DNA of 43,009 nucleotides from Phaeoceros laevis (taxonomy: Eukaryota; Anthocerotophyta; Anthocerotopsida; Notothyladales), in contig JBNGIQ010009343.1 in NCBI GenBank assembly GCA_049999765.1, forward strand, positions 134,710 to 177,718, given 5' to 3'. Position 1 is the stretch's first letter, and every line of letters starts with the position of its first letter. Positions 1 to 12,766 of this stretch are shown one piece after another. The position numbers were made by a program, and so were the translations under genes. The notes beneath the pieces were generated by a model. That model was given only the letters and a program-made list of their open reading frames with translations. It was not told where the DNA came from and searched no databases.

Positions 1-282
1 ATTGTATATTTTATAACATTATGTAGGATAATAATATGATGGTTAATCACTTAGTCTAGTTCACTAGATCTTATTCATACAATATTTGATAAGTTATACA
101 AGAAGGTGGCATTTCTTATATCTTTTACAAAAAAATTCCAAGTAGGAGGAGAGTGAACTAAGTTTTCACATAGTATGAACCATAAAAAGTATGTGCCTTG
201 TGAGTAGAAAAAGAATTATTGTAATCCGGGTTAGATCACTCTTATGTGATGAACTTCAATTCTAAAATTTTAGAAAACGAGC

Positions 283-666
283 TCAACCTCTTTTTAAATT
301 CCAATCTATATTCTCATTTGCAGGATATAATTGTATATGACCTGTATTTCCCACTACTAGGGAACACTTGTGAGTTCCCAAGTCAAACATAGGATCTTTT
401 TTCCTCACAACAAAATCCTTGACACGTATTATATTATCTTTTTGAACTAGATGTTGAAACAAATGCAAGTTTGGTTGCACAAGGTTTAAGGTTATAGTGC
501 CGCATTTCCATATATCTTCTAGGTCTACTTTCAGCATGTCGTATGAGCTGCAAGGAGGGTAGTGCTGATACGTTCCATACCGCTCACTGACAACCTTCCC
601 ATCAAAAAATGCATTTTTGGTATCCTCATGGATATCAAAGATGAGTGTCCTTTTGAACGGCGCCAT
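283..666 (-). CDS. hypothetical 127-residue ORF
   Basis: An uninterrupted ATG-to-stop frame of 127 codons lies in AT-rich sequence at the left edge. I do not recognise the family. The middle part alternates hydrophobic and charged residues like a beta-rich domain (a stretch around residues 75-100 reads IIRVKDFVV...), vaguely like an OB fold, but no diagnostic motif is visible. It has no partner exon that I can join with confidence. It could be an exon of a gene running off the left end, a fragment of a mobile element, or chance. Confidence 0.25.
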   Translation of the reverse strand: MAPFKRTLIFDIHEDTKNAFFDGKVVSERYGTYQHYPPCSSYDMLKVDLEDIWKCGTITLNLVQPNLHLFQHLVQKDNIIRVKDFVVRKKDPMFDLGTHKCSLVVGNTGHIQLYPANENIDWNLKRG

Positions 667-1902
667 TTGGTTATATGATGCGAAACGCTCGGAAGAAAAA
701 CTATTTCGGAGCTAATCGACAGGAAACGCTGACACTTGGTATCTGGAATTTGGATTTGGTACTGTCCACCGATGGATGAGCTGGACAATTTGCAGTGATC
801 TTTGATGAACGTGTTAAGCAGTGGTGGGGAACCACTGTTTCCACCACAGGTCTGCAAATATTTATGTGTTCTCGTGGTCCAGCAGCATTGCTCAGAGGGG
901 CTGGCTTCTTCACTTGGCAGCTGGTCCAGGACAGATGGGTCTGCAAATACCTCTGTCCATAGTGACAGGAGCAGCACGGATTGCTAGTTTGCATATTTGG
1001 GTAATTATCATGCCATGCTTTTTGTCTGTGAAACACAGCTTGTCATCCAATTTACCATCCACCACAATGAACCCTCCTCCATGTTACGAGGACGCTGACT
1101 GGTGATGGTGCGGGTGAGAGACGGCCTGGACAGCAATAATCTGCGATACTGGATGTTCGCACAGCCAATTTTCATCGTCATTGATCATGGGGGCTTGAAG
1201 GAGTGTTGTACACAGCAGGAGACTTTTCCACAACACAAGGCCGGGCTGCTAATCAAACCAGGAGAACTTGATCTCTTCAAAGCTCAGATTCTGAGCTGCT
1301 TCAGACACTTCGGGACCACCGACACGAGAGGCGTACGCTTACCAGTCGTTTTTTTCTGACCACTCGTTTTTCCTTGTCTGTCTTGCTCAATCATTGTGTG
1401 CCCACCAGTCTACACTGTGTTGGACCGGAGACTAAAGAAGTCAATTGCAACGACAATTGTTTCTTAAAGTCTGGGGTATCCATTGCTGCCAATTGTCAGC
1501 TATCAGCCCTGCTGTGAAACGCAAGACAAGGAGTCCTTGCACAAGCAAAGAAGCGAAGTTGGAAGCGAAGCAACCCAACCGTTTTTCGTCCCCCATGACG
1601 GACGTGTCTATTTCCAGCACATCTTCCCGTTTGATTCGGTTCAAAAGTCAGGACAAAGTGATGCAAAATATTCCACAACTACAGTTCCCGACCTCATGTG
1701 CTTCCGATTCATGCTTGCCACAAATTTCATCCTGGCTTGGAATCCCAAATCGACGATGCTTGTCCCTTGTCCTTTCTTCCATGAAGAGCAGGATTGAAGG
1801 CTCTCCCCCTCAGAAGATCCAAGTCAACAAAAGCTACGAGGTAGCCTTTGTGTCCTAGATCAAGCAATACTGTTCTCTCCTGTTAGGGCGCAGCCTGCGC
1901 TG
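667..1902. other. no convincing gene; upstream region of the carrier gene
   Basis: Several overlapping frames of 60-150 codons occur on both strands, but none shows a recognisable domain, a splice-consistent chain or clear coding character. The last few hundred bases should contain the promoter and leader of the carrier gene that follows. No TATA box stands out. Confidence 0.4.
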
Positions 1903-2865
1903 GTGGTGATGGCAGCACCTTCTCCCAGCAGGTCTCGGGACGATGCACCAATTCCTCCATACGTGAAGGCCTTGTCCGGGTCCCTGGGAGGCCTACTGGA
2001 GGCGCTGTGCCTGCAGCCAATAGATGTGATCAAGACGCGGCTTCAGCTGGACAGGGCAAAGCAATACAAGGGAATCCTCCACTGCGAAAGCACAATCCTG
2101 AAGGAGGAAGGCGTGCGGGCGCTATGGAAGGGCCTCACTCCCTTCTCCACGCACCTGACGCTCAAGTACACGCTCCGGATGGGGACCAATGCTGTGCTGC
2201 AGAAAGCGCTCACGGATTCCACTGGCGGCCAACTCGGTCACGGAGGCAGACTGGCAGCTGGATTCGGAGCCGGGGTGATCGAGGCTCTGGTGATCGTTAC
2301 CCCGTTCGAGGTGGTGAAGATCAGGCTGCAGCAGCAGCGCGGGCTGGCGCCGGAGCTGCTCAGGTATCGGGGCCCCATCCACTGTGCTGCCACCATCGTC
2401 AGGGATGAGGGGATTTTAGGGCTTTGGGCCGGTGCTGGTCCGACTGTGCTCAGGAATGGCTGCAACCAGGCAGTTATGTTCACTGCCAAGAACAAATGCG
2501 ATTCCTGGCTGTGGAACAAGAGTGAAGGAGACGGCAAGGTGCTGCAGCCTTGGCAGTCCATGGTCTCAGGTTTCCTGGCCGGTGTGGCCGGGCCTGTGTG
2601 CACAGGTCCCTTTGATGTCGTTAAGACTCGTTTGATGGCTCAGCACAGGTTCTCTGACCAAGGGGCGCCGAGGTACAGCGGCATGCTGCATGCCATATCT
2701 GCGATCTACAAGGAAGAAGGGCTGCGGGCTCTGTGGAAGGGCCTTCTTCCTAGGTTGATGAGAATACCTCCTGGGCAGGCCATCATGTGGGCTGTGGCTG
2801 ATCAGGTCACCGGACTGTACGAGAGAAGATTCTTGACCCCGAAAGAGGTGCATCATGGTCTGTAG
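1903..2865 (+). CDS. SFC1: mitochondrial succinate/fumarate carrier (SFC1-like)
   Basis: This is a complete, intronless 320-residue member of the mitochondrial carrier family (SLC25). It has the diagnostic three tandem repeats of about 100 residues, each with a Px[D/E]xx[K/R] signature: PIDVIK at residues 39-44, PFEVVK at 134-139 and PFDVVK at 236-241. Each is followed by a loop ending in an E-G-x-x-x-L-W-x-G type motif. Overall pattern and length fit the plant homologue of yeast SFC1/ACR1, which exchanges cytosolic succinate for mitochondrial fumarate across the inner membrane and links peroxisomal acetate or fatty-acid use to gluconeogenesis. Residues 1-18 are polar with no cleavable presequence, as usual for carriers. 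A second Met at residue 3 is an alternative start. Substrate assignment rests on family resemblance; the carrier fold itself is certain. Confidence 0.9.
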   Translation: MVMAAPSPSRSRDDAPIPPYVKALSGSLGGLLEALCLQPIDVIKTRLQLDRAKQYKGILHCESTILKEEGVRALWKGLTPFSTHLTLKYTLRMGTNAVLQKALTDSTGGQLGHGGRLAAGFGAGVIEALVIVTPFEVVKIRLQQQRGLAPELLRYRGPIHCAATIVRDEGILGLWAGAGPTVLRNGCNQAVMFTAKNKCDSWLWNKSEGDGKVLQPWQSMVSGFLAGVAGPVCTGPFDVVKTRLMAQHRFSDQGAPRYSGMLHAISAIYKEEGLRALWKGLLPRLMRIPPGQAIMWAVADQVTGLYERRFLTPKEVHHGL

Positions 2866-5120
2866 ACTCTTGGAAGTTGGATTTTTGCTATTGTACGGCA
2901 CCTGTAGCAGGTTTGAGGCTATCATATCCCATTCTTTGCAGCCTTCGAGAAAAGGAGGCTGAGATTTTCGGCATACAATACTGTAGTAGAAACCAAGTGC
3001 TCCGTTGTTACCGCGATGGCAGCTGGATGGTTCTGATAACTTTTTGGTGCCCAGCTACATTTTTGCGAACCTCCCATGGATTCATTGACAACAATTAGGG
3101 CTGTGGACAGCTGCCAAGCCACAGCAGTGCCGTCTCACCAAGTTTTGCTTGCCAGGATTTCACTTTTTCAGAGAAATACATAATCCCGAACATCCGCTCC
3201 ATCCTCCGAGTCATGCCGAGGCACATATTTCCTGGGCCTTCCTAGTAAGTTCTTCCTTGCTTCTACAGGTTACCAAATCTACATACCTGTATGAGATATG
3301 TGGCAGACAATGTTATGCTTTGTAAGCAAGATTTGAAAAGAAGTTGAAGAGGTGTGACCTCCTGGAACAGTTCGAAATGATCACATAAATAGGCATTTGG
3401 CGGGCTAAACGCACACTGTTTCTTGCCAATCTGACAGTAAATACAGTGATTTGTCAGTAAAGCTAGCCAGGTGTCTGTGCACAACTAGTGAAAGCCCAAG
3501 TTAAGGAGGTATGATTTGCTGGCACAGTTTGAACTCTGAATGATCACGTTTCTCTGCTTTTGGCGGGCTAATTGCACACTGGCTCTTGCCAATCTGATTG
3601 TAGAATTTGTCAGTTACCAAGCCAGGTGTCTGTGTGCAATTAGTATGAAATTTGGAGCAGCTCTTTAACACGATTTGGCAAAGACTGTAGTAGGAGGGGG
3701 CACTGCGTGTCGGGTGCGTGGCAGCTGCGTGTCGGTATTGACATTTCGGGACGCAAGCGCCAGCTCCAAAAATGGGTTTTCATGGCAACCAGCCATGTAG
3801 CCATGTTCTGCCCCCTTACCAGCCGGTTTGGCTACCTGGTACTCGGTGACCTTGCTCTGTGCGAAGCCTGCGAAGGTGATGACTAGTCAGTCTAGTGAGT
3901 AGTGATCTCCAGTATCTACCGGTAGTGCAAGAGGGTATCATTATACTATCATAGATATCACAACGCGCAAATGGTCTTATTAAAATTAAGCTAGCAACGT
4001 GTACAGTTTGGGACAGAGTGCAGCCGCCACTGCAACCTGGCAACGGCTCCAAACCGGGGGGTTACTAACTGCAGCAGCTGGGATCACCGGATTATATTCC
4101 CGCGCTTTGCTTTTGGCCCTTGACCGGGTAGGTCCGGGTACCAACGGCGGGAGGGGCGGGTAACGGCCGACCGGGTAGCACGCAATGCCTCGGTCCGCGG
4201 GGCCCAGGGGCAGCAAGAGCTCTCTGTAGAAAGGGGCCGAGTGAGGCTCTGGGGAGGAGCATTGGAGGACTCTTCCTGCGCCCTGCCTCCAATGAACTGT
4301 TTGTTGTGACTAGGCGCGTCCGGTTGTGCTGCTCTCTGCTGGTTTCACCGCCGCGCGCGCACATGCACGGACACAAGCTGGATCTTGGAGAGCCTGAGTG
4401 GAGAGAAGTTGGACTCAGCTGTGACGCAGTGGTGGGATAGGAGACCGCGAGTGGAGGAAGGAGGAAGTGTGGGAGGAGGAAGGAGCGGTGCTGAAGCGTG
4501 AAGTGGTGTGGTTCGTTGTGGTGCTGGGGCGAAGGGTGTGGCGGTGTCGCAGGTAGGCAATTGAGAAGGGAGCTGCTGTTGCTACTGCGTCGGGTGTGTG
4601 GAATTGGAAGTCTGAGACTGGGAAGAGGTGTGAGGGCAGGGGCGGTGTGGAGGAGGTGGTGGTGGTGGTTAGGCTTGAGTCGACTGGTTGTTGGTAGCGC
4701 AGGAACAGCGCAACAAACCGGTTAACTGATTGATCTCGGGTTGAAGTGAGTACGGGCGGCTCTTCTTGATTGCCTTACGCGGTGTGCTGCAAAACACGGT
4801 CCGGGAATGGCAGGCACACACTGAAGCACTGTCGTCTCTTAGTTCTCTGGTCGCTGTCTCGGTGGTTGTGCTGCTTGCATGTCAGTCCTGCAACAACCTG
4901 TCCTGTGTCTGGTTCTGCTGGTAGGGCATTGCCTGGCTACTGGGCGGAGTGACGTGATTTTTTTTTGAGACGGCTTCTGTTGCGGAGCAGGGGGTTGTAG
5001 GGCAATGAAGACGAGGATATTGAGCTCTGATGCGCGGGCGGTGCTGATTTGAGCCTGGCCTCTTCAAGGGCTAGTTGACAGGCTGCGGCTTGTGCGGCTG
5101 GGCTGGGGAGGGGGAGCACA
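2866..5120. other. intergenic: diverged tandem repeat and leader of the Sec14-like gene
   Basis: No credible coding frame is seen in this 2.2-kb stretch. The left part holds the carrier 3' region, followed by a two-copy repeat at 3349-3650. From about 4100 the sequence becomes G-rich on the plus strand with GTGG runs (4490-4700), typical of a promoter and long 5' leader for the gene starting at 5121. Several short upstream ATGs are present. Confidence 0.5.
3349..3650 (+). repeat. two diverged direct-repeat copies with E2F-like boxes
   Basis: Copy A (about 3349-3493) and copy B (about 3506-3650) align in the same orientation, sharing blocks such as AATGATCAC, TTTGGCGGGCTAA, TTGCCAATCTGA, TTTGTCAGT and GCCAGGTGTCTGTG with substitutions and small indels between them. 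Each copy carries TTTGGCGGGC (3396-3405 and 3559-3568), which resembles the plant E2F consensus. The repeat sits between the carrier gene and the Sec14-like gene. Confidence 0.7.
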
Positions 5121-6194
5121 ATGAGCTGCCTTTTGGAGGATCTGTCGCCGTCGCAAGAGGAGGCCTTGCTGAGGCTGAGATACATTTTGGCGGAGCAGAA
5201 GCTGCTGAGGAAGAAGGACGACGATTATGCGCTGCTGCGGTTCCTGCGGGCCAGGTCGTTTGATGTGAGCAAGGCCAAAGCCATGTACGAGGCTATGATT
5301 GAATGGCGGCAAGAAATTGGTGCTGACACTATCAAGGAGGTAATTTCGCTTTACCTCGGCATAGATTCTCAGTTGCTAGGCAGCAGGTGCCGTGTGGCTT
5401 CGAAGCGTTGGGTTTTGGTGTTCTGATGTCTGTTTTTGCCCTTGCAGACATTTGAATTTCCGGAAAGGAAAGCTACCAAAGCTCTGTACCCGCATTTCCA
5501 TCACAAGACGGATAAATTTGGGAGGCCGGTCTATATTGAAAGACTAGGGCAGCTGAATGTTGACGAGGTCCTGAAGATCACCACCATGGACCGCATGCTT
5601 TTGTACCATGTGAAGGAGTGGGAAATCCTCATTGATTGGAAATTTCCAGCATGCTCCAGAGCTGCAGGGAAAATGATAGCTCAGTCGCTTACGATTTTGG
5701 ATCTGAAAGGAGTGGTAAGTTTTCGGCAACTTAAATTGTGTTGCTAAATTGTAGGAGTTGCTGCTGTTTCCAGCTGCTGTCCTGTTGTAACCATGGGAGT
5801 CGTGTCTGTCCAGACTATGAAGCACATGAGCAAGCAAGTGCGCAACTTCATTCAGAAAATTACCAAGTTGGATCAGGACTACTATCCAGAGCATTTGGGG
5901 AATATGATCATTGTGAATGCCCCAACGGCGTTCAAGGCTATGTGGTCTTTGGTCAAGCCTTGCCTTGACAAGAGGACGCAGAAGAAGATTGAAGTGTATG
6001 GGGGTAATTTCTCGCACAAGTTGCTGGAGTTGGTCGACCGAGAGAGTCTTCCATCGTTCCTTGGAGGGTCCTGCAATTGCCTTGGTGGTTGTGAGAACTC
6101 AGATGCGGGCCCGTGGAATGATCCCCAATATCAACTGCCCGTATATGGTGATACTTTTGAATCTGCTGATGAGCCACCAAAGGTGCCAGCGTAG
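5121..6194 (+). CDS. Sec14-like CRAL-TRIO phosphatidylinositol-transfer protein
   Basis: Three exons (5121-5339, 5448-5714, 5814-6194) join in phase to 288 residues. Exon 1 encodes the CRAL-TRIO N-terminal helices, with the typical DDxxLLRFLRAR segment. Exons 2 and 3 encode the lipid-binding lobe, including VYIERLGQLN, a DLKG strand, a YPE turn, an NAPTAFKAMW helix and the closing LPSFLGGSC motif. Sec14 proteins exchange phosphatidylinositol and phosphatidylcholine between membranes and support phosphoinositide signalling and vesicle traffic. The protein is a compact single-domain form, with no C-terminal nodulin or GOLD domain. Introns have clean GT-AG ends (108 and 99 nt). The start was chosen as the first ATG in the open frame, just before the family's N-terminal helices. 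Lipid specificity cannot be told from sequence. Confidence 0.88.
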
Positions 6195-7287
6195 GGGTCA
6201 GTTATCATCCTCGGTCAACCTGTGAGGCGGGCTTTCTATGGTTAGAAGGGAATCTACGTGTTGGAACATTCATGGTCTCTGTAAAGCGGAGGCGGTCATT
6301 CATACCATTGATCCTATTCCTTCGTCTGGGTCTTTCAAACTGGAAAACCCAGGCTTGCCTAGGTTGTCCGTGTGCCATGGATTTGTGCAGGGATTACGGG
6401 TACAGTGCCATCTGCGGGAGACCGACCTCAGCTCTGAGGTGTCTGGTTCATCCTTGGTATGGGTGGACACTGCCGGGAATCTCCATTTGAAGCTAGTAAT
6501 TCCTGGGGGGAGGTTGCTTCGATGTAGATGTTTGGCAGGTTCATCATCACTCTCGTAGTTGTTTTTCATCCGTTTTATATGGATGATTCAGGCAAAATGG
6601 CATGCTAAAAACTTTGCCAGGGACCTTGGCCTTTTTTGTACTAAAGTAAATAACAGGCAGTGGCTGAAAGCCTGGATCTGAGCCACATTTTTGAAAGTAC
6701 TTGCGTCCCCGTCTCCTAAACCTTTTCAAGTTTCAACCCTTCTTTCCTTATTGAAACCGACTTCCTTTGTTGAAACTTGAAACCCAGTAATAAGCGTCTG
6801 CACAGAGGATATCTGGTCTGGTTTCATGTCCGTTAGGGTGAGGTACAAACCCGAGTGACATAATAACGGTGCGAGCTACTCAGCTACTCTGTTCCCTGGC
6901 TATGTCACCGACACGTTGAGCCCGAAGAGCCGTGATGGGATACTGTAGGAGAATAGGACGTATTTCTTGTTGTTTTCCGGGAAACTCCCAGCGACTCCGG
7001 AAAAGCTGAAGGGAAGCAAGAGGGAAGGGGCCTTGAGTTACTGTACAGTATAGATCTTTACATGACACGAGCCCGCTATTTTGGGTGTACCGGCAGTTCC
7101 AGGAGCATGCCACGAACGTGACCCACACATCACCAGTTGCAGAAGCTGTGCGAGACTGCGGTGCGCAAGCTGTCCGCAGAGTGATGCCATTGGCTACCAG
7201 TTTCTTCCCGTTGCATTTTTAGTGAAGGTAAATGTCTTTCCCTGCCATTCTACTTTACAAGGATGGTTTTGCCTGTTAACAAAAAAA
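6195..7287. other. convergent intergenic region
   Basis: This stretch lies between the 3' ends of the Sec14-like gene and the METTL4-like gene, which point toward each other. No frame with recognisable coding content is present on either strand. It probably holds both 3' UTRs. Confidence 0.45.
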
Positions 7288-9376
<2,089 letters not shown>

Positions 9377-9571
9377 CGCCTACACCTTGCACGCTAGGGC
9401 TCTGCTGTGGGAAAGGAATGTTATCGGGTTTTATCGTCCTTGCTGACAACTGAGCTTCTTTTGTCAGGAACCGCAAGTCGTTATTCCCACTGATTCCGAC
9501 AGCAATGAAACCGGATAAAAGTTTGACGCTAGAAGAGCTTGCCGCCTTGAGGTCAGAGCAACCTGCAAGCT
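9377..9571. promoter_or_regulatory. shared divergent promoter region METTL4/GT2
   Basis: Only 195 bp separate the start codons of the two head-to-head genes, so both promoters and leaders must overlap here or extend into the neighbouring genes. No TATA box is evident. Assignment is by position only. Confidence 0.45.
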
Positions 9572-10840
9572 GTGGAAATGGGTGCTGCCCTCCTGCAGCA
9601 CGCTCAACGGGTTCTTCCTTGCTGCCAGCAGAATCAGCTGGCTACGGTGAGCAGTCAGCGCCAAGCAGTAGTTCAAAAATGTGCTGCTAGGAGCTCCCAA
9701 GCTCGTCCAGGATGTCGGAAGTCGGTCAGAAGATCGGTACTTTGCAGGGCTGTTTCTCCTGCCAGGCTATACGACTACCAGACAGGAAAGGAGCTGGGAA
9801 CAGTGGTGGACCTTCCGCCTGGAGCGTGGCCGGTCTCAGTTGTCATCCCCGTGTACAACGAGCTGCCAAATCTGCCTTTGCTGGTGGAGAAGGTGGGGCA
9901 GGTGATGAGCAAGCGAGGTGGACCGTACGAGATACTCCTCGTGGACGACGGCTCCACAGATGGTAGCAGCAAGATGCTCAAGGCACTTGCCGCAGAGCGG
10001 CGCGACTTGAGAGTCGTCATTCTCGAGCGCAACTTCGGGCAGACAGCCGCAATGGCAGCGGGATTCGACTTTGCTGCGGGCCAGCTAATTGTCACGCTGG
10101 ACGGGGACCTCCAGAACGACCCGGAGGACATTCCCAAGGTGATCAATCATCTTGTCCACGGCCAAGAGCCTGACACTTCGGCCACAACTGCCCCCAGGGA
10201 GGGAGGAGGCTACGACTTAGTCTGCGGCTGGAGGCGGAACAGGAAAGACGCCTTCCTCTCTAGGAACCTACCGTCCGCCATAGCTAACAGGATCATAAGT
10301 GCTGCCACAGGCGTGAAGCTGCACGACTACGGCTGCAGCTTGAAGGGTTACAGGGCCAGTCTCCTTGCCAACATCAAACTTTATGGAGAGTTGCATAGAT
10401 ACATTCCAGCGCTGGCTGCCATGGAAGGTGCAAGCATCGCAGAAATGGAGGTGAATCACAGCGGACGTGCTTTTGGCACTTCCAAGTATGGCATTGGAAG
10501 GACTCCCCGGGTAATTCTGGACCTTATTACGGTTTGCTTCTGGGCCAAATTCCGGGACCGGCCAATGCAGCTGATCGGGTTTGCAGGAAGCATCTGCTTG
10601 CTAGCTTCTTTCTGCGTGGCTTCCATGGCAGGCTTGTCCATGTTTTCGACGTTGCAATTCTGGGGACTGGAAGCGGCATTTCAAAGCTCGCTCCCCAATC
10701 TTGTGCTGGCTCTTGAGCTGTTCGTGATGGGCCTTCAAACCATGTTTTTGGGCTTGGTGGCCGAGATATGCATGCGGACCTACTTTGAATCTCAGCCCCG
10801 ACCAGTCTACAGAGTTCGTGAAGTTGCAACATCTACATGA
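9572..10840 (+). CDS. plastid-targeted GT2 glycosyltransferase, polyprenyl-phosphate type
   Basis: An intronless 422-residue protein. Residues 1-65 are rich in Ser, Ala, Gln, Arg and Cys, nearly free of acidic residues, and end near SVLCRA, as in a chloroplast transit peptide. The rest is a family-2 glycosyltransferase: VIPVYNE (91-97), LVDDGS (123-128), a DGD nucleotide-sugar/metal motif (177-179) followed by LQNDPEDIP, and an HDYGCSLKGYR acceptor-loop motif near 251-261. Two hydrophobic helices follow (about 331-353 and 376-398). This architecture matches bacterial GtrB/DPMS-like enzymes that move a sugar from a nucleotide onto a polyprenyl phosphate. A bacterial-type enzyme with a transit peptide and no introns suggests endosymbiotic (cyanobacterial) or horizontal origin; that is inference. 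Sugar and acceptor are unknown. Its 3' end is 158 bp from the stop of the convergent WD40 gene. Confidence 0.82.
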   Translation: MEMGAALLQHAQRVLPCCQQNQLATVSSQRQAVVQKCAARSSQARPGCRKSVRRSVLCRAVSPARLYDYQTGKELGTVVDLPPGAWPVSVVIPVYNELPNLPLLVEKVGQVMSKRGGPYEILLVDDGSTDGSSKMLKALAAERRDLRVVILERNFGQTAAMAAGFDFAAGQLIVTLDGDLQNDPEDIPKVINHLVHGQEPDTSATTAPREGGGYDLVCGWRRNRKDAFLSRNLPSAIANRIISAATGVKLHDYGCSLKGYRASLLANIKLYGELHRYIPALAAMEGASIAEMEVNHSGRAFGTSKYGIGRTPRVILDLITVCFWAKFRDRPMQLIGFAGSICLLASFCVASMAGLSMFSTLQFWGLEAAFQSSLPNLVLALELFVMGLQTMFLGLVAEICMRTYFESQPRPVYRVREVATST

Positions 10841-10998
10841 CCGCATAGATCTGACAGCAAACCCAGTACAGCCATTCTGCCTTCCTCGAATTCCAGCTCA
10901 GGAACGTGAAGTCCGTTGTACAATTCTCTGACATGGCCTCCATGGACTGCTCAGAGGCGAGGTTGGTGGCATAACTGTTGTGTAAAATTCCTTGTCTG

Positions 10999-12608
10999 TC
11001 AGGACTTCCACAATCGAATTGTTCCATCAACTGAAGACGTCAACATACAAGTCTCTTTAGGATGGTAACTCACACTGGTGACCTGCCACCGCAACTTGTT
11101 CTGTTAATGATGTTCCGGTCGCTTAGTGAACTGTGGGCAAAAGCTCTAGCATGAGGTCATGAAGTTGTTACCACAGAGGCATGAGCCTTAAAGGTTGTCA
11201 TTTTTTTCGGATCAACAAGATCCCAAAAGTGAACTGATCCATCTTCAGATCCACTGACAACGTATGCATCCGTATTTGTTAAGCAGCTGTCCATATTGAA
11301 TGACTGCACACAGAGAACCACCAAAAGTAAGGGTCGGGGTAGTGGATGTCTGTGTGGAGACAAAGAAACTATGGGAGACGGTTTAGATGAAATGCTCACA
11401 CCTTGTTAATGTGGCCCCTGTACTCCTGCAGTTGTTCACCTGAGCTCCTGTGAATTTTACAAGTACAAGAGGAAACCATCAAACGAGTTCGTGCAGGTTT
11501 ATCGTCATGGCATTCTTAGAGTCTGAACATTTGTCCACCGACCTGTCAAGAAGCCTCAACGTGGAGTCGAGGCAGCCTGCAAGTATACAGTTGCCATCTT
11601 GTGACAGAGCTATATTTGTCACGGGCTGTCCCAGCTCGTCTACAACTTCCCTGAAAACGACCACCAGGCAGGCTTAGCAGTAGGAGCCAGAATCTACCTG
11701 CTTGTTCTTCTAATGAAAATGCAGACTCAAAGAAAAATCTCCAAGACCTTACTAACCTGCCCAGTCGTATATCAAAGGTCCGAACAGTTCCATCGACAGA
11801 CCCCGCAATTATCTCACTTGAAGTGAGAACCACAGACGTGACACTGTCACCAAATGTATCAATAGTCTGCAAGCGAAAAGAGAAATTCTCACCACCACTA
11901 CAAAGAAGATATACCCTCAGCCAGCCTACAACCATAATCGACCACTAAGATTGTGATGCTGAAGGAAGCAGAGTAGAACCTGGATTGCTTCTATACTATG
12001 AGACCGGCAGTCCCATGCCCGCACAGTGCGATCATATCCTCCAGAGACAATTGCTGTCCCTTGCTCATTGAACTTCACTGAATTGATCTGATGTAAGGGC
12101 CCACATATGTAGTCAACGTCCCGAGCGCATATTGGAAGGCATGTTGCTCTTCCAGCACAAGCTCTGCAGGAGAATTGGAAGATTGAGCATCGCAATTCTG
12201 AGAAACTGTCACCTCACTGTCGTGGCCACGAAATTTTCGAATGATTCTCCCCGAAGCAACATCCCAGTAGAACAGCTGCCGATCGCCACCACAGGAGCTT
12301 AACTTGGCATTATCACTGCGGCGTCCATTGTGCCCGTCACTGTCACGGCTTCTCACAGAGGCTGGTAATTGCCTTGGCAGCACATTCTCTAAGGCTTACC
12401 TGGCTGTTGCGACATCCCGGACCTCTCTGGCATGACCAGAGTAGCTCTTGATTAGCAGACCCTTGTGAGGATTCCAAAGGCGTATGGTGCGGTCCTTCCC
12501 GCAGCTGAGGCAGTAGTTGCCATCCTTGTTGAAGCGGGCTGCAAGGACTGCACCCTCGTGGCCCTTGAGCAACTGATTCTCCCGGCATGGCAGCTTCTCT
12601 GTTGTCAT
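10999..12608 (-). CDS. WDR83: WDR83/MORG1-like WD40-repeat protein
   Basis: Eight minus-strand exons (12608-12400, 12315-12213, 12087-11980, 11866-11757, 11650-11543, 11447-11402, 11303-11172, 11082-10999) join in phase to 299 residues, close to the family's usual 315. The whole length is a seven-blade WD40 propeller. Repeat signatures include DRTIRLWN, WDVASGRIIRKFRGH, DRTVRAWDCRS, AGSVDGTVRTFDIR, DSTLRLLDR, SGSEDGSVHFWDLV and a last blade ending DGTIRLW. Order and wording match WDR83 (MORG1), a scaffold for MAPK modules that is also found with spliceosomal complexes. Reading through the exon-7 donor would stop soon after at 11157 and lose the last blade; splicing to 11082 restores it. The gene is divergent from UreD, with 158 bp between start codons. 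Confidence 0.9.
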
Positions 12609-12766
12609 GATCGCTATCCTGGAGCCCTAATTATGACCAGCGCTGAGACTCCTGGAGCTTGTGTTGGCGGAGACCTTGTCAGGATCTAGGATTTCGTGTT
12701 GGTTGATCGATCATCCTCCTTCCTGTCTTGGTTCCAGTTAGTTGGAGTCTTGCTGAGGTTATCAGC
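12609..12766. promoter_or_regulatory. shared divergent promoter region WDR83/UreD
   Basis: This 158-bp interval lies between two head-to-head start codons and must hold at least part of both leaders. I see no TATA box. The functional call is positional inference. Confidence 0.45.

Noticed and set aside
1445-1858. Two overlapping plus-strand ORFs (1445-1858, 1483-1797)
   Set aside because: No recognisable domain, and the frames compete with each other and with the minus strand; left unannotated as upstream sequence.
11157-11171. Early stop of WDR83 at 11157
   Set aside because: GTAACA after residue Val is a good donor, and splicing to 11082 restores the conserved last WD blade.
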